Below are positions 7,754 to 19,635 of a stretch of DNA of 35,219 bases, piece by piece; position 1 is the first letter of the stretch, and each line of letters starts with the position of its first letter. A program made the position numbers and the translations under genes. Origin of the DNA: Hyphomicrobiales bacterium (GTDB lineage Bacteria > Pseudomonadota > Alphaproteobacteria > Rhizobiales > Devosiaceae); contig WFXU01000012.1 in assembly GCA_015490455.1 (NCBI GenBank), positions 1 through 35,219 of the forward strand, read 5' to 3'. The notes beneath the pieces were generated by a model. It did not search any database and was not told the DNA's origin. It worked only from the letters and a program-made list of their open reading frames with translations.

Positions 7754-8721
7754 GTGTTCGTCGTTTGGCCGATGATAGTGTGCAACCTAGCAGCTTTTCC
7801 TTTACTAAGGAAAATCTGGCTTGGGCGAAAAAACGTATTGCTCTTTATCCTAAGGGAAGGGAGCAATCGGCCATTATTCCGCTTTTAATGCGCGCGCAAG
7901 AACAAAGTGGCTGGGTGAGTAAAGCGGCAATTGAAAAATGTGCCGATATGGTCAATATGCCCTATATTCGCGCATTAGAAGTTGCGACATTTTATACGCA
8001 ATTTCAGCTACAGCCAGTTGGCTCTAAAGCCCATATTCAAATTTGTGGAACTACTCCCTGTATGTTGCGGGGGGCAGAGGATTTACGTGCGCTATGTCAA
8101 AGAAAAATCGCCAAAAAGGCGCATCAGTTAAATGAAGATGGCACTTTGAGCTGGGAAGAGGTTGAATGTGCGGGGGCTTGTGTTAATGCGCCAATTGTGA
8201 CTATTGGCAAAGACACATATGAAGATCTGACTGTAGAGCGATTAGAAGAAATTATTGATGCTTTTGCTGCTGGAAAAGCCAAAGAAATAACTCCAGGACC
8301 ACAAATAGATCGTCAATTTTCTGCTCCCGCAAATGGTTTTACCAGTTTGCTTAATCTGAATAATATAAGTGGCAAAGAAAAAAAATCACCAGCCAACAGC
8401 AAGGGGAAAAAGACCAAAAATAGGGTAAAATCGGTAAATGAAAATAAACAGGCCACCTTATTTTCTGCTCCAAAAGATAAAAAAGATGACCTTAAATTAA
8501 TTTCAGGTATTGGAGCTGTTTTAGAGAAAAAATTGAATAATTTAGGCATTACAACCTTTGCTCAACTTGCCGCTTTGAAAAAGGCTGATATTAAGAAAAT
8601 TGATGATGCGCTTAGCTTTAAGGGGCGCATTGAGCGCGATGAGTGGATTAAGCAGGCCAAAGCTCTAGCAAAGGGTGGGGTTGAAGAATATATTCGCCAA
8701 TTTGGCAAGAAGCCGGTTTGA
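7750..8721 (+). CDS. nuoE: NADH-quinone oxidoreductase subunit E with C-terminal helix-hairpin-helix extension
   Basis: NuoE carries the [2Fe-2S] cluster N1a next to the FMN subunit. The thioredoxin-like domain covers about residues 15-175. Its cluster cysteines are C99 and C104 (ICGTTPC) and C140 and C144 (ECAGAC). At 323 residues it is about twice the E. coli length. The extra part is a lysine-rich linker (about 205-245) followed by a helix-hairpin-helix-like domain (about 247-306), including [18 protein letters not shown]. Such extensions occur on NuoE of many alphaproteobacteria; their role is not settled. The ATG overlaps the nuoD stop. Confidence 0.96.
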   Translation: MSVRRLADDSVQPSSFSFTKENLAWAKKRIALYPKGREQSAIIPLLMRAQEQSGWVSKAAIEKCADMVNMPYIRALEVATFYTQFQLQPVGSKAHIQICGTTPCMLRGAEDLRALCQRKIAKKAHQLNEDGTLSWEEVECAGACVNAPIVTIGKDTYEDLTVERLEEIIDAFAAGKAKEITPGPQIDRQFSAPANGFTSLLNLNNISGKEKKSPANSKGKKTKNRVKSVNENKQATLFSAPKDKKDDLKLISGIGAVLEKKLNNLGITTFAQLAALKKADIKKIDDALSFKGRIERDEWIKQAKALAKGGVEEYIRQFGKKPV

Positions 8722-8731
8722 GGGGAGAAAT

Positions 8732-10042
8732 ATGTTAAAAGACGAAGATCGTATTTTTACTAACCTCTATGGGCAGAATGATTGGCGCCTTAAGGGCGCG
8801 CTTAAACGCGGGCAATGGTCGGGCACCAAAAAACTGATTGAAAAAGGGCGTGATTGGTTGGTTGAGGAGGTTAAATCTTCCGGCTTACGCGGACGCGGGG
8901 GGGCAGGCTTTCCTACTGGCTTAAAATGGTCATTTATGCCAAAAGTTTCAGATGGGCGTCCGCATTATTTATTGGTAAATGCCGATGAGTCTGAACCTGG
9001 CACATGTAAAGATAGGGAGATTTTACGTCATGATCCGCATTTATTGATTGAGGGGGCGCTTTTGGCATCGCGGGCAATGGACGCGCATTTGGCCTTTATT
9101 TATGTGCGCGGTGAATTTATGCGCGAAAGGGAGAGATTAGAAGCTGCGGTTGAAGAGGCATATGAAGCTAAACTTATTGGCAAGAATAATAAACATGGCT
9201 GGGATTTTGATATTATAGTTCATCATGGGGCTGGCGCCTATATTTGTGGTGAAGAAACCGCCATGATGGAAAGCATTGAGGGTAAAAAGGGGCAGCCAAG
9301 ATTAAAGCCACCTTTTCCCGCTGGTATAGGAATTTATGGCAATCCTACAACGGTTAATAATGTTGAATCTATTGCTGCCGTTCCGGAAATATTACGTCGC
9401 GGGGGTAGTTGGTTTGCCTCTCTTGGAAGAGAAAATAATAGCGGCACCAAATTATTTTGTGTTTCTGGCCATGTAAATTATCCGGCCACATTTGAAGAAG
9501 AAATGGGTGTTCCATTTAAGGAAATGATAGAAAAACATTGTGGCGGTATTCGGGGTGGCTGGGATAATCTTTTGGCGGTGATTCCGGGTGGTTCTTCCGT
9601 TCCATGCGTTAGGGGGGAAGTTATTATTGATGCTCTTATGGATTTTGATGGTCTGCAAGAGGTCGGCTCTTCTCTTGGCACGGCGGCGGTAATAGTTATG
9701 GATAAATCCACCGATATAATAAAGGCAATATGGCGCCTTTCTGCTTTTTATAAACATGAAAGTTGCGGCCAGTGCACGCCATGTCGCGAGGGAACAGGCT
9801 GGATGATGCGGGTTATGGCGCGCATGGTTGAGGGAAGGGCGCAAAAGCGTGAAATTGATATGTTATTTGAGGTCAGTAAACAAATTGAGGGACATACAAT
9901 TTGCGCTTTGGGTGATGCAGCGGCGTGGCCAATTCAGGGTCTGATTAAAAATTTCAGATCTGTGATTGAAGAAAGAATTGAACAATATTCTCACAAATCC
10001 GACAATGATGGCGTAATAGAGCCACCAATTGCGGCGCAGTAG
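8732..10042 (+). CDS. nuoF: NADH-quinone oxidoreductase subunit F (FMN- and NADH-binding)
   Basis: NuoF oxidises NADH through FMN and passes electrons to cluster N3. The 436-residue product has the NADH/FMN-binding glycine-rich motifs [13 protein letters not shown] (54-66) and [12 protein letters not shown] (166-177). The [4Fe-4S] ligands are C345, C348 and C351 ([13 protein letters not shown]) and C391 ([12 protein letters not shown]). The ATG at 8732 is fixed by GAGGGGAG directly upstream. The frame is open back into nuoE, but that extension is not family-like. Confidence 0.97.
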   Translation: MLKDEDRIFTNLYGQNDWRLKGALKRGQWSGTKKLIEKGRDWLVEEVKSSGLRGRGGAGFPTGLKWSFMPKVSDGRPHYLLVNADESEPGTCKDREILRHDPHLLIEGALLASRAMDAHLAFIYVRGEFMRERERLEAAVEEAYEAKLIGKNNKHGWDFDIIVHHGAGAYICGEETAMMESIEGKKGQPRLKPPFPAGIGIYGNPTTVNNVESIAAVPEILRRGGSWFASLGRENNSGTKLFCVSGHVNYPATFEEEMGVPFKEMIEKHCGGIRGGWDNLLAVIPGGSSVPCVRGEVIIDALMDFDGLQEVGSSLGTAAVIVMDKSTDIIKAIWRLSAFYKHESCGQCTPCREGTGWMMRVMARMVEGRAQKREIDMLFEVSKQIEGHTICALGDAAAWPIQGLIKNFRSVIEERIEQYSHKSDNDGVIEPPIAAQ

Positions 10043-10062
10043 GAACGGGAGCATAGGACATA

Positions 10063-12168
10063 ATGACGCAAATAAAGGTTGATGGAGAGCTGATAGAAGT
10101 CCCAGATTACTATACTCTCATGCAAGCGGCTGAAGCTGCGGGCAAACAAATTCCGCGTTTTTGCTTTCATGAGCGCCTTTCAGTTGCTGGCAATTGTCGT
10201 ATGTGCCTGGTTGAAGTAAAGGGTGGTCCGCCAAAGCCGCAAGCTAGTTGCGCTATGGGAGTAAAGGATTTGCGCCCCGGTCCAAATGGAGAACCGGCGG
10301 AAATTTTTACTAATACACCAATGGTGAAAAAAGCGCGTGAGGGCGTATTGGAATTTTTATTAATAAATCACCCGCTGGATTGCCCAATTTGCGATCAGGG
10401 TGGGGAATGTGATTTACAAGATCAAGCAATGGCGTTTGGTCTTGATTCTTCAAGATTTACAGAAAATAAGCGCATTGTTGAGGATAAATATCTTGGCCCG
10501 CTAATAAAGACTATTATGACGCGCTGTATACATTGCACAAGATGTGTGCGTTTTACTACGGAAATAGCGGGCATTAATGAATTGGGACTGTTGGGACGGG
10601 GGGAAGATGCGCAAATCACCCCCTATATTGAGCGGGCATTATCAAGTGAATTAGTGGGCAATATTGTAGATCTTTGTCCGGTTGGAGCCCTAACTTCAAG
10701 GCCATATGCTTTTACTGCTCGCCCCTGGGAACTTACAAAAACTGAAACTATTGACGTTATGGATGCGCTTGGTTCTGCCATCAGGGTTGATAGTAGGGGT
10801 TGTGAGGTAATGCGTATTTTGCCGCGCATAAATGAAGATATAAATGAAGAATGGATTTCTGATAAAACTAGATATGTTTGGGACGGGTTAAAAAGGCAGC
10901 GTTTAGATCGCCCTTATGTTAGAAAGGGAAAAAAGCTGGTTGAGGCAAATTGGGATGAGGCGCTTAATCTTGTAGCCCGCAAAATCAAAAAAGCAGGAAA
11001 TAGAGTTGGGGCTATTGCTGGTGACCTTGCCGGCGTTGAAGAAATGTATGCGCTTAAAAAACTAATAAATTCTGTTGGTTCAAACAATATTGATTGCCGC
11101 CCTCCCATGAGTGCGCTTGAAGCTAATATGGATAGGGGGGTTTATATATTTAATCCGACAATAGCCGGAATTGAGGAATCTGATTGTATTTTAATTATTG
11201 GGGCAAATCCGCGTTTTGAAGCCAGTCTGCTTAATGTCAGAATAAGAAAAACATGGCGGGCGAAAGATCTGCCAATCGGTTTGGTAGGCCAAAGGGTTGA
11301 TCTTACCTATGATTATACTCATCTTGGCGAAGATATAGATAGTGTAAAGGCGCTTGCTACTGGCTCACACAAATTCAACAAAATTCTTAAGAAAGCAAAA
11401 AAACCTATTGTTATTGTTGGAGAAGGTGCAATTTCTCTGGCTAAAAACAGTAAAAAAACAGGGCGTGATATTTTATCTATGTCGCTGATGATTGCTAATA
11501 ATGCAGGAGCTCTAAGAGAAGACTGGAACGGGTTTGGCTTATTGCATAATGCGGCCGCGCGCGTTGGTGGTTTAGATATAGGCTTTGTCCCTGATAATGG
11601 AGGTGCGAGCTCATTAGAACAATTAGAGCTGGCTAAAAAGGGTGAGTTAGATATTATATTTCTGTTAGGGGCGGATGAATATGATTTACAATCTTTGGAT
11701 AAAACTTTTGTGGTTTATATTGGCTCGCATGGCGATGTAGGCGCACATCACGCTGATGTAATTTTACCGGCGGCAGCCTATACGGAAAAATCGGCAATTT
11801 ATGTTAATAGTGAGGGGCGGGTGCAAATGACTAAGCGCGCAGTTTTCCCCCCCGGTGAAGCCAAAGAAGATTGGGCTATTATTCGCGCTCTTTCTGCGCG
11901 GATTGATAAAATATTACCTTTTGATAATTTGGCGCAATTACGTGAAAAACTTTATGCGGAATTTCCCCATTTGCAAAATATAAATCAAATAAAGGCGGGG
12001 AATATTTCTGCAATGAAGAAATTAGCAAAAATTCCTGCTAAAACCAGTAATGTTTTGTTGCGTTCACCAATAAAAGAATATTATCTGACTAATGCCATTG
12101 CACGGGCTTCAAAAATAATGGCCGAATGTGTAAAGGCTAGGCGCGAACGAGAAGGAGCGAATAGGTAA
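10063..12168 (+). CDS. nuoG: NADH-quinone oxidoreductase subunit G
   Basis: NuoG is the large peripheral subunit holding several iron-sulfur clusters. In the 701-residue product, the N-terminal ferredoxin-like domain has C34, C45, C48 and C63. Cluster N5 uses H103, C107, C110 and C116 ([14 protein letters not shown]). The next cluster uses C155, C158, C161 and C205 (CIHCTRC and DLCPVGAL). The remaining part is a molybdopterin-oxidoreductase-like domain without a visible cofactor-binding cysteine, as is usual. The gene starts 20 bp after nuoF with GGGAGCATAGG as the binding site. Confidence 0.97.
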   Translation: MTQIKVDGELIEVPDYYTLMQAAEAAGKQIPRFCFHERLSVAGNCRMCLVEVKGGPPKPQASCAMGVKDLRPGPNGEPAEIFTNTPMVKKAREGVLEFLLINHPLDCPICDQGGECDLQDQAMAFGLDSSRFTENKRIVEDKYLGPLIKTIMTRCIHCTRCVRFTTEIAGINELGLLGRGEDAQITPYIERALSSELVGNIVDLCPVGALTSRPYAFTARPWELTKTETIDVMDALGSAIRVDSRGCEVMRILPRINEDINEEWISDKTRYVWDGLKRQRLDRPYVRKGKKLVEANWDEALNLVARKIKKAGNRVGAIAGDLAGVEEMYALKKLINSVGSNNIDCRPPMSALEANMDRGVYIFNPTIAGIEESDCILIIGANPRFEASLLNVRIRKTWRAKDLPIGLVGQRVDLTYDYTHLGEDIDSVKALATGSHKFNKILKKAKKPIVIVGEGAISLAKNSKKTGRDILSMSLMIANNAGALREDWNGFGLLHNAAARVGGLDIGFVPDNGGASSLEQLELAKKGELDIIFLLGADEYDLQSLDKTFVVYIGSHGDVGAHHADVILPAAAYTEKSAIYVNSEGRVQMTKRAVFPPGEAKEDWAIIRALSARIDKILPFDNLAQLREKLYAEFPHLQNINQIKAGNISAMKKLAKIPAKTSNVLLRSPIKEYYLTNAIARASKIMAECVKARREREGANR

Positions 12169-12170
12169 CT

Positions 12171-13271
12171 ATGTGGGAGAATATTCTTATCGGCCTGGAA
12201 TATCTATTTGGCATTCCAATTTTTGGTTGGGGTGAAGATGTCGGCTTTGTATATAAGGCATTATTATTATTAGTTAGCCTATTGATTTTTATTGCTTTTA
12301 TTTTGCTGGCAGATCGCAAAATCTGGGCGGCTGTGCAATTAAGACGTGGTCCAAATGTGGTTGGTCTATTTGGTTTATTGCAATCTTTTGCTGATTTATT
12401 AAAATTTATTTTTAAGGAACCGATTATACCGGCCAGTTCAAATAAGATTATTTTTCTGTTGGCACCTTTGGTTACGGTTATGCTAGCCCTTTCGGCCTGG
12501 GTGGTCATTCCATTAGATGAGGGATGGGCGCTGGCCGATATTAATGTTGGAATACTTTATATATTTGCTATTTCTTCACTTGCTGTTTACGGTATTATTA
12601 TGGGTGGTTGGGCTTCTAACTCTAAATATCCGTTTCTTTCTGCCCTTCGTTCAGCAGCACAAATGGTTTCTTACGAAGTTTCAATTGGTTTTGTTATTGT
12701 TACAGTATTATTGCTTGTTGGCTCACTAAATCTTACCGATATAGTAATTGCGCAAAAAGAAATAGGTTTGGCTCATCTTTTAGGTGTTCCCTGGATGAAT
12801 TTTCTAAATTGGTTCTGGCTGCCTCTATTTCCAATGTTTATTATTTTCTTTATTTCCGCTTTGGCTGAAACCAACCGCCCGCCCTTTGATTTGCCTGAGG
12901 CTGAAAGTGAATTAGTTGCCGGCTTTATGGTTGAATATAGCTCAACTCCCTATATGATGTATATGTTGGGTGAATATGTGGCCATTATTCTTATGTGTTC
13001 GCTTACCACTATCTTATTTTTAGGCGGGTGGGCAGCACCTCTTGAAATTGCACCCTTTACCTGGATACCAGGTATTGTATGGTTTATTCTTAAAGTGTCG
13101 CTGGTATTTTTTATGTTTGCGATGGTTAAGGCATTTGTGCCCCGCTATCGTTATGACCAATTAATGCGTTTGGGCTGGAAAGTGTTTTTGCCAATTTCAA
13201 TTTTCATGATTTTTATTGTCGCCCTTATTTTGCAGCTTACTGGCTGGGGCTGGCATGGTGGTGTGGCATAG
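12171..13271 (+). CDS. nuoH: NADH-quinone oxidoreductase subunit H
   Basis: NuoH is the membrane subunit that, with NuoB and NuoD, forms the quinone tunnel. The 366-residue product has about eight hydrophobic helices. It carries the conserved acidic loop [20 protein letters not shown] and the early motif [18 protein letters not shown]. It starts 2 bases after the nuoG stop. Confidence 0.97.
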   Translation: MWENILIGLEYLFGIPIFGWGEDVGFVYKALLLLVSLLIFIAFILLADRKIWAAVQLRRGPNVVGLFGLLQSFADLLKFIFKEPIIPASSNKIIFLLAPLVTVMLALSAWVVIPLDEGWALADINVGILYIFAISSLAVYGIIMGGWASNSKYPFLSALRSAAQMVSYEVSIGFVIVTVLLLVGSLNLTDIVIAQKEIGLAHLLGVPWMNFLNWFWLPLFPMFIIFFISALAETNRPPFDLPEAESELVAGFMVEYSSTPYMMYMLGEYVAIILMCSLTTILFLGGWAAPLEIAPFTWIPGIVWFILKVSLVFFMFAMVKAFVPRYRYDQLMRLGWKVFLPISIFMIFIVALILQLTGWGWHGGVA

Positions 13272-13281
13272 GGAGGAATTT

Positions 13282-13770
13282 ATGCGAATATTACAATTTT
13301 TAAATTCTCTCCTCTTGAAGGAATTTATTGCAGCATTTTTATTGTCAATGCGTTATTTTTTCGCACCAAAAGCAACTATTTATTATCCGTTTGAAAAGGG
13401 ACATTTAAGCCCGCGCTTTCGTGGTGAACACGCGCTTAGACGTTATGAGGATGGCGAGGAGCGCTGTATTGCATGTAAATTATGTGAGGCAATTTGCCCT
13501 GCCCAAGCAATAACTATTGAGGCAGGCATAAGAGAGAGCGATGGCACAAGGCGCACAACGCGTTATGATATAGATATGACAAAATGTATTTATTGTGGCT
13601 TTTGCCAAGAGGCTTGTCCGGTTGATGCGATTGTTGAGGGGCCGAATTTTGAATTTGCAACCGAAACGCGCGAAGAATTATTTTATGATAAAGAGAAACT
13701 TTTAGATAATGGCGATCGTTGGGAAAGAGAGATTGCAAATAATCTCAAACTTGACGCGCCCTACCGATGA
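13282..13770 (+). CDS. nuoI: NADH-quinone oxidoreductase subunit I
   Basis: NuoI is an 8Fe ferredoxin-type subunit carrying clusters N6a and N6b between NuoG and NuoB. The 162-residue product has two cysteine sets: C62, C65, C68 and C72 ([12 protein letters not shown]), and C102, C105, C108 and C112 ([12 protein letters not shown]). An amphipathic N-terminal helix (about 5-27) touches the membrane. GGGAGG lies 6 bases before the ATG, which rules out the longer upstream frame that overlaps nuoH. Confidence 0.97.
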   Translation: MRILQFLNSLLLKEFIAAFLLSMRYFFAPKATIYYPFEKGHLSPRFRGEHALRRYEDGEERCIACKLCEAICPAQAITIEAGIRESDGTRRTTRYDIDMTKCIYCGFCQEACPVDAIVEGPNFEFATETREELFYDKEKLLDNGDRWEREIANNLKLDAPYR

Positions 13771-13780
13771 AAGAGACAAA

Positions 13781-14392
13781 ATGACCTTAACACTGTTCTT
13801 TTTCTACCTTTTTTCAATTGTTTTAATAGCGGCTGCAATTATGGTTGTGGCTTCGCGTAATCCCGTTCATTCAGTATTATTTTTAATATTGGCATTTTTT
13901 AATGCAGCCGGCTTATTTTTAATCGCTGGGGCTGAATTTTTGGCGATGATTTTGGTTATTGTCTATGTTGGCGCGGTTGCGGTTTTGTTTCTATTTGTTG
14001 TCATGATGTTGGATATTGACTTTGCCGAAATGAGAAAGGGCATTTTGCAATATATGCCAATTGGAGCGCTAATTGGACTAATTTTATTTTTGGAACTTGC
14101 ATTATTAGCCGGATCTTGGGTCATTCTGCCGGAAGTAGCAGATTCGAGCGTTTTGCCGATAGATAATAGCATATCCAACACTAAGGCGCTTGGGCAGGTG
14201 CTTTATACTAGATATGTATTTTTATTTCAGGGGGCTGGTATAATATTATTAATCGCTATGGTTGGAGCTATTGTGCTCAGCTTACACCATAGAAGCAATG
14301 TAAAACGACAAGATATTGGCAAGCAAGTAGCAAGAGATCCAAAGGAAACGGTAAAGACTGTCAAAGTTAAAAGCGGTAAGGGGATAGGCTAA
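13781..14392 (+). CDS. nuoJ: NADH-quinone oxidoreductase subunit J
   Basis: NuoJ is a membrane subunit with about five helices. The 203-residue product starts [16 protein letters not shown]. Its conserved third helix reads [20 protein letters not shown], which includes the pi-bulge region known from complex I structures. The charged C-terminal tail of about 35 residues follows [10 protein letters not shown]. The start is the ATG at 13781 with AAGAGA upstream. The stop overlaps the nuoK start by one base (TAATG). Confidence 0.95.
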   Translation: MTLTLFFFYLFSIVLIAAAIMVVASRNPVHSVLFLILAFFNAAGLFLIAGAEFLAMILVIVYVGAVAVLFLFVVMMLDIDFAEMRKGILQYMPIGALIGLILFLELALLAGSWVILPEVADSSVLPIDNSISNTKALGQVLYTRYVFLFQGAGIILLIAMVGAIVLSLHHRSNVKRQDIGKQVARDPKETVKTVKVKSGKGIG

Positions 14393-14700
14393 TGGAAATT
14401 GCAATTGGTCACTATTTAACTGTTGGGGCAATTTTATTTACTATTGGTGTGTTTGGAATTTTCCTAAACCGCAAAAATATTATCATTATTTTAATGTCAA
14501 TTGAGTTGATCTTATTGGCGGTGAATATAAATTTTGTCGGCTTTAGCGCTTCTTTGAATGATTTGGCCGGGCAGGTTTTTGCCTTGTTAATTCTGACGGT
14601 TGCAGCAGCAGAAGCGGCTATTGGTTTGGCTATTTTGGTTATCTTCTTTAGAAATCGCAAATCCATTGCGGTTGATGATGTCAATATGATGAAGGGCTAG
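14392..14700 (+). CDS. nuoK: NADH-quinone oxidoreductase subunit K
   Basis: NuoK is a small MrpC-like membrane subunit with three helices. The 102-residue product keeps the two buried glutamates used in proton transfer: one in [17 protein letters not shown] and one in [13 protein letters not shown]. It overlaps the nuoJ stop by one base and is followed by nuoL after 4 bp. Confidence 0.96.
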   Translation: MEIAIGHYLTVGAILFTIGVFGIFLNRKNIIIILMSIELILLAVNINFVGFSASLNDLAGQVFALLILTVAAAEAAIGLAILVIFFRNRKSIAVDDVNMMKG

Positions 14701-14704
14701 GAAT

Positions 14705-16666
14705 ATGGTTGAGGCGATTGTCTTTTTACCGCTGGTTGGGGCGCTTATTGCAGGTCTTTTGGGCCATAAAATAGGCGATAGGGCGTCAGAAATTATCACT
14801 TCATCCTTATTGGTAATTAGTGCCATTTTATCCTGGATTATCTTTTTCCCCATTGCTTTTGGCAATGGAGCTGAAGAGGTAATAAAAGTTGAGATTATGC
14901 GCTGGATTGAGGTTGGTGATCTTGATCTGCGTTGGGTGTTGCGTGTTGATAGTCTAACGGCTGTTATGTTGGTGGTGGTTAGTTCTGTTTCTTCACTGGT
15001 GCATATTTATTCTATCGGCTATATGGCAGATGATCCTTCCCGTTCGCGCTTTTTTGCCTATTTATCGCTCTTTACTTTTGCCATGTTAATGTTGGTAACG
15101 GCCGATAATTTATTACAATTATTCTTTGGCTGGGAAGGTGTGGGGCTTGCCTCATATTTATTAATCGGGTTCTGGTATAAAAGGCCTTCTGCAAATGCCG
15201 CTGCTATTAAAGCCTTTATTGTGAATAGGGTTGGTGATTTTGGTTTTGCGCTGGGTATTTTTGCTACATTTGTCCTTTTAGGCTCAATTGATATTGATAT
15301 GGCATTTTCGGCAATTGAAGGCGCAAAAAATATCAGTATTAGCTTTTTGGGAGCAGAATTGAATGCGCTCACATTAGCTGCCCTATTATTATTTATGGGG
15401 GCGATGGGTAAATCCGCACAATTTTTACTCCATACTTGGTTGCCTGACGCTATGGAAGGTCCGACACCGGTTTCTGCCCTTATTCATGCCGCAACAATGG
15501 TCACGGCAGGTGTATTTATGGTCGCCAGACTAAGCCCAATATTTGACGCTTCTACATTTGCTATGTCGGTGGTTTTGGTCGTAGGGGCAATAACTGCATT
15601 TTTTGCTGCAACAATTGGCTTAGTGCAAAATGATATTAAACGCGTTATTGCTTATTCTACCTGTTCGCAACTTGGCTATATGTTTGTAGCATTAGGGGCA
15701 GGGGCTTATAGTGCAGGAATTTATCATTTATTTACCCATGCTTTTTTCAAAGCGCTTTTATTTTTGGGCGCCGGATCAGTAATTCATGCTATGCATCATG
15801 AACAGGATATGCGTAAAATGGGTGGTTTGCGCAAAAAAATTCCCATAACCTATATCATGATGATAATTGGCACTTTAGCGCTAACGGGGGTTGGTATTCC
15901 GGGAACTTCATTTGGTTTTGCTGGTTTCTTTTCAAAAGATAGTATAATTGAGGCGGCTTATGCGGTAGGTGGACCTTTGGGCAATTTTGCCTTCTGGTCA
16001 TTAGTGCTGGCCGCTCTTTTTACCAGCTTTTATTCATGGCGCCTTATTCATATGACATTTCATGGCAGCACACGCGCCGAACAGCATAATTATGAAAAAG
16101 CGCATGAAAGCCCCAATATAATGCTTGTTCCACTTTATTTTCTGGCCATTGGTTCAATTTTTGCCGGTGTGCTATTTTATGACCAGTTTTTTGGTAAAGA
16201 AAAATATATTGAAGCATTTTTTGCCAATTCCATCATTATTGTTGGTCATATAATTGAGGCAGCGCATAATGCTCCAACTTGGGTAAAATGGTCGGCAACA
16301 TTTGCGATGTTATTGGGTTTTGTTAGCGCCTATTGGATGTATATTTTACAACCATCACTTCCTGCCAGATTGGCAAAGGCGATGCCCATTCCATATCAGT
16401 TCTTGCTTAATAAATGGTATTTTGACGAGTTGTATGATGTAATTTTTGTAAAACCAACAATTCGTTTGGGCAATTTTCTATGGAAAAAAATGGATGATAA
16501 ATTGATTGACAATATGATTATAGAAGGTTTGGGACGGAAGGTGCAATTAGTGACGGCAAAATTTGTTAAATTACAATCGGGCTATTTATATCACTATGCT
16601 TTTGCCATGCTAATAGGCATAGCGGCGCTGTTGACTTGGGAAGTTGTTGCTGGGGGGCTTTTATAA
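14705..16666 (+). CDS. nuoL: NADH-quinone oxidoreductase subunit L
   Basis: NuoL is the distal antiporter-like proton channel with a long lateral helix. The 653-residue product has the key E144 in [21 protein letters not shown] and K236 in [10 protein letters not shown]. These are followed by [20 protein letters not shown], typical of the family. The C-terminal part, from about residue 520, fits the lateral helix and its anchor. The ATG of nuoM follows the stop directly. Confidence 0.97.
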   Translation: MVEAIVFLPLVGALIAGLLGHKIGDRASEIITSSLLVISAILSWIIFFPIAFGNGAEEVIKVEIMRWIEVGDLDLRWVLRVDSLTAVMLVVVSSVSSLVHIYSIGYMADDPSRSRFFAYLSLFTFAMLMLVTADNLLQLFFGWEGVGLASYLLIGFWYKRPSANAAAIKAFIVNRVGDFGFALGIFATFVLLGSIDIDMAFSAIEGAKNISISFLGAELNALTLAALLLFMGAMGKSAQFLLHTWLPDAMEGPTPVSALIHAATMVTAGVFMVARLSPIFDASTFAMSVVLVVGAITAFFAATIGLVQNDIKRVIAYSTCSQLGYMFVALGAGAYSAGIYHLFTHAFFKALLFLGAGSVIHAMHHEQDMRKMGGLRKKIPITYIMMIIGTLALTGVGIPGTSFGFAGFFSKDSIIEAAYAVGGPLGNFAFWSLVLAALFTSFYSWRLIHMTFHGSTRAEQHNYEKAHESPNIMLVPLYFLAIGSIFAGVLFYDQFFGKEKYIEAFFANSIIIVGHIIEAAHNAPTWVKWSATFAMLLGFVSAYWMYILQPSLPARLAKAMPIPYQFLLNKWYFDELYDVIFVKPTIRLGNFLWKKMDDKLIDNMIIEGLGRKVQLVTAKFVKLQSGYLYHYAFAMLIGIAALLTWEVVAGGLL

Positions 16667-18178
16667 ATGATTTTCTCTGACAATATTCTCACTATTATTA
16701 CATTTTTGCCCCTATTAGGAGCGTTATTTGTGCTGATGGTGCCGGGCAGTGATGAAAAAGCAAATGAAAATATGCGCAATATTGCTTTGGTTACCACCCT
16801 TATTACTTTTATTTTATCGCTAATAATGTGGGCTCTGTTTGACCCTGATAATATTAATTTCCAATTTGTGCAAAATTACGATTGGATAGGCAATATTATC
16901 GGTTATCGGATGGGGGTAGACGGTATTTCGGTTCTGTTTGTTGTGCTTACCGCCCTGCTTATGCCAATGGCAATTCTGGTTAGCTGGGATAGTATTAAGA
17001 TTAGATTAAAAGAATATCTCATATTATTTTTGGTGCTTGAAACATTGATGATCGGCGTCTTTACAACGTTAGATCTGGCCATGTTTTACATATTTTTTGA
17101 AGGCGGCCTTATTCCAATGTTGTTAATTATCGGCATTTGGGGCGGGAAATATCGCGTGCAGGCCTCTTATAAATTTTTCTTTTATACATTTGTCGGTTCG
17201 GTCTTTATGTTATTGGCAATCATGGCCATGTTCTGGTATGCAGGCACGCTTGATATTGCAAAATTACTCAAAGTGCAGTTCCCCGAACAAATGCAATTTT
17301 GGCTTTGGCTAGCATTTTTTGCTTCTTTTGCGGTTAAAATGCCAATGTGGCCATTTCATCGCTGGTTGCCAGAAGCGCATGTGCAGGCGCCAACTGCCGG
17401 CTCGGTAATTTTGGCGGCAATTTTGCTAAAAATGGGCGGATATGGTTTTTTACGCTTTTCCCTGCCAATGTTTCCGGACGCATCAGCCTATTTTGCCAAT
17501 TTCATATTTTTTCTCTCGGTTGGCGCGATTATCATCACCTCCTTAATAGCATTAGTTCAGACCGATATTAAAAAATTAATTGCATATTCTTCGGTGGCGC
17601 ATATGGGGTTTGTCACTATGGGGATTTTTACCGCTAATATTTATGGTATTGAGGGGGCAATATTTCAGATGATTTCGCACGGATTTATCTCTGGCGCTTT
17701 ATTTATCTCGGTCGGGGTAATTTACGATCGAATGCATACGCGAGAAATATCGGCCTATGGCGGACTGGTTGAAAGGATGCCTAAATATGCCTTTGCCTTT
17801 ATGGTTTTCACAATGGCAAATATTGGTCTTCCTGGCACTTCCGGTTTTGTAGGTGAATTTTTGACCTTAATTGCTATTTTCCAGGTAAATATTTGGTTTG
17901 CAGCCATTGCAACTTTTGGGGTTATTTTATCGGCCGCATATGCGCTCTGGCTTTATAGACGTGTGATTTTTGAAGCCATGACCAAAGAATCGCTTAAATC
18001 AATTTTGGATTTAGATAAACGCGAAATGGTGGTGATAGTGCCGCTCATTATTCTAACTATTTTATTTGGATTTTATCCGGCACCAATTTTGGATACAATT
18101 TCGCCTTCGGTTGAGGCGCTGGTAGCTGAAATTTCACAAATAATGGGTGCTGGAGCATCGCCAATAGTGCCACATTAG
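16667..18178 (+). CDS. nuoM: NADH-quinone oxidoreductase subunit M
   Basis: NuoM is the second antiporter-like proton channel. The 503-residue product has about 14 helices. Its conserved E145 ([12 protein letters not shown]) and K224 ([18 protein letters not shown]) are intact. The later lysine helix reads [20 protein letters not shown]. It starts immediately after the nuoL stop; TGGGGGG inside nuoL serves as the likely binding site. Confidence 0.97.
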   Translation: MIFSDNILTIITFLPLLGALFVLMVPGSDEKANENMRNIALVTTLITFILSLIMWALFDPDNINFQFVQNYDWIGNIIGYRMGVDGISVLFVVLTALLMPMAILVSWDSIKIRLKEYLILFLVLETLMIGVFTTLDLAMFYIFFEGGLIPMLLIIGIWGGKYRVQASYKFFFYTFVGSVFMLLAIMAMFWYAGTLDIAKLLKVQFPEQMQFWLWLAFFASFAVKMPMWPFHRWLPEAHVQAPTAGSVILAAILLKMGGYGFLRFSLPMFPDASAYFANFIFFLSVGAIIITSLIALVQTDIKKLIAYSSVAHMGFVTMGIFTANIYGIEGAIFQMISHGFISGALFISVGVIYDRMHTREISAYGGLVERMPKYAFAFMVFTMANIGLPGTSGFVGEFLTLIAIFQVNIWFAAIATFGVILSAAYALWLYRRVIFEAMTKESLKSILDLDKREMVVIVPLIILTILFGFYPAPILDTISPSVEALVAEISQIMGAGASPIVPH

Positions 18179-18186
18179 GAGAAGAC

Positions 18187-19632
18187 ATGAATTCTGATAT
18201 TACAAATTTTTCTTCTTTAGCACCTATTTTTCCTGAACTGATAATTATTATCGGCGCCATTATTATTCTTATGGCTGGTGCGTTCCTAAAAAAACAAGCA
18301 AGCGTTGGCTTAGCAGGCATAACTATTGCTCTATTGCTTGTTGTTAGCTTGCTCATTATTTTATTCCCGACAGATGGAATAATTCTAAATGGCGCTTTTA
18401 TTCAGGATAGTTTTGCCCGCTATATGAAAATTCTTCTTCTTGCCAGCTCTTTATTTGCCATTATTTTATCGCTATCCAGCGCCAAAGAAAATTCACTTGA
18501 TAGGTTTGAATATTCCGTTTTACTTCTTTTTGCGACATTGGGTATGATGATTATGGTTTCAGCCAATGATTTAATGTCGCTTTATATTGGTGTGGAAATG
18601 CAGGCGCTTTCTCTTTATGTGCTTGCAGCAATGAGGCGTGAAAGTTCAAAGGCTAGCGAAGCTGGGCTCAAATATTTCGTGTTGGGGGCTCTTTCTTCTG
18701 GTATGTTGCTCTATGGGGCTTCGCTTATTTATGGTTTTACCGGCCAGACGCAATTAGATGAAATTGCAAAAATTATAATGTTGGGCGATAGGTCTATTGG
18801 GTTAATATTTGGTTTAGTATTTTTGCTTGCTGGCCTAGCCTTCAAAATTTCGGCAGTGCCATTTCATATGTGGACGCCCGATGTTTATGAAGGCGCGCCA
18901 ACTCCAGTTACGGCATTTTTTGCCTCTGCGCCAAAAGTTGCCGCTATGGCATTATTAATTCGTCTGGTGATGGAAAGTTTTGAGCCTGTTTCTCAGGATT
19001 GGCGGCAAATAGTAATTTTCCTTTCTATTGCCTCAATGATTTTGGCATCTTTTGCCGCTATTGGGCAAAAAAATCTAAAAAGACTAATTGCTTATTCTTC
19101 CATTGGTCATATGGGGTTTGCCCTTGTTGGCCTCAGTGCTGGCTCACTAGTGGGTGTGCAGGCAGTTGCTATTTATATGGCAATTTATGTGATTATGACT
19201 TTGGGTCTTTTTGCAGCAATTTTATCGTTAAAAAATCAAAATGGATATGTGGAAAATATAACAGACCTTAGGGGGCTGGCACAGACAAATCCGTTTGTAG
19301 CGGCCATTATTGCTATTATAATGTTTTCTTTGATTGGCTTACCTCCATTAGCCGGCTTTTTTGCAAAGTGGCACGTATTTTTAGCCGCAATTGAAGCAAA
19401 ATTATTTCTATTATCCATAATCGGAGTTTTGGCCAGCGCGGTAAGCGCATTTTATTATATTAGAATAATCATATTAATGTATGTTTACGAACCAGAGCAA
19501 CAATTTATCAAGGCTCAGCCTGAGTTGCGTTTTATTATGGCTTTATCGGGCTTTTTAATTCTTACTTATTATTTCTCAATAGCGGCGCCTCTAACCAATA
19601 TTACGCGTTTTGTTGTTGGTAGTTTATTTTAA
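18187..19632 (+). CDS. nuoN: NADH-quinone oxidoreductase subunit N
   Basis: NuoN is the third antiporter-like subunit. The 481-residue product has the conserved glutamate near E137 (LYIGVEMQALSLYVL) and the lysine motif LAFKISAVPFHMWTPDVYEGAPTPV. The QKNLKRLIAYSSIGHMGFAL stretch follows. TAGGAGAAG lies just before the ATG. It is the last nuo gene; birA begins 3 bp after its stop, so the transcript probably continues. Confidence 0.97.
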   Translation: MNSDITNFSSLAPIFPELIIIIGAIIILMAGAFLKKQASVGLAGITIALLLVVSLLIILFPTDGIILNGAFIQDSFARYMKILLLASSLFAIILSLSSAKENSLDRFEYSVLLLFATLGMMIMVSANDLMSLYIGVEMQALSLYVLAAMRRESSKASEAGLKYFVLGALSSGMLLYGASLIYGFTGQTQLDEIAKIIMLGDRSIGLIFGLVFLLAGLAFKISAVPFHMWTPDVYEGAPTPVTAFFASAPKVAAMALLIRLVMESFEPVSQDWRQIVIFLSIASMILASFAAIGQKNLKRLIAYSSIGHMGFALVGLSAGSLVGVQAVAIYMAIYVIMTLGLFAAILSLKNQNGYVENITDLRGLAQTNPFVAAIIAIIMFSLIGLPPLAGFFAKWHVFLAAIEAKLFLLSIIGVLASAVSAFYYIRIIILMYVYEPEQQFIKAQPELRFIMALSGFLILTYYFSIAAPLTNITRFVVGSLF

Positions 19633-19635
19633 CCA

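Noticed and set aside
9452-9844. 130-codon minus-strand ORF inside nuoF
   Set aside because: It is antisense to conserved iron-sulfur and FMN regions of nuoF; a shadow frame.
12137-12508. 123-codon minus-strand ORF overlapping nuoG and nuoH
   Set aside because: It is antisense to two conserved nuo genes with no binding site or known motif.
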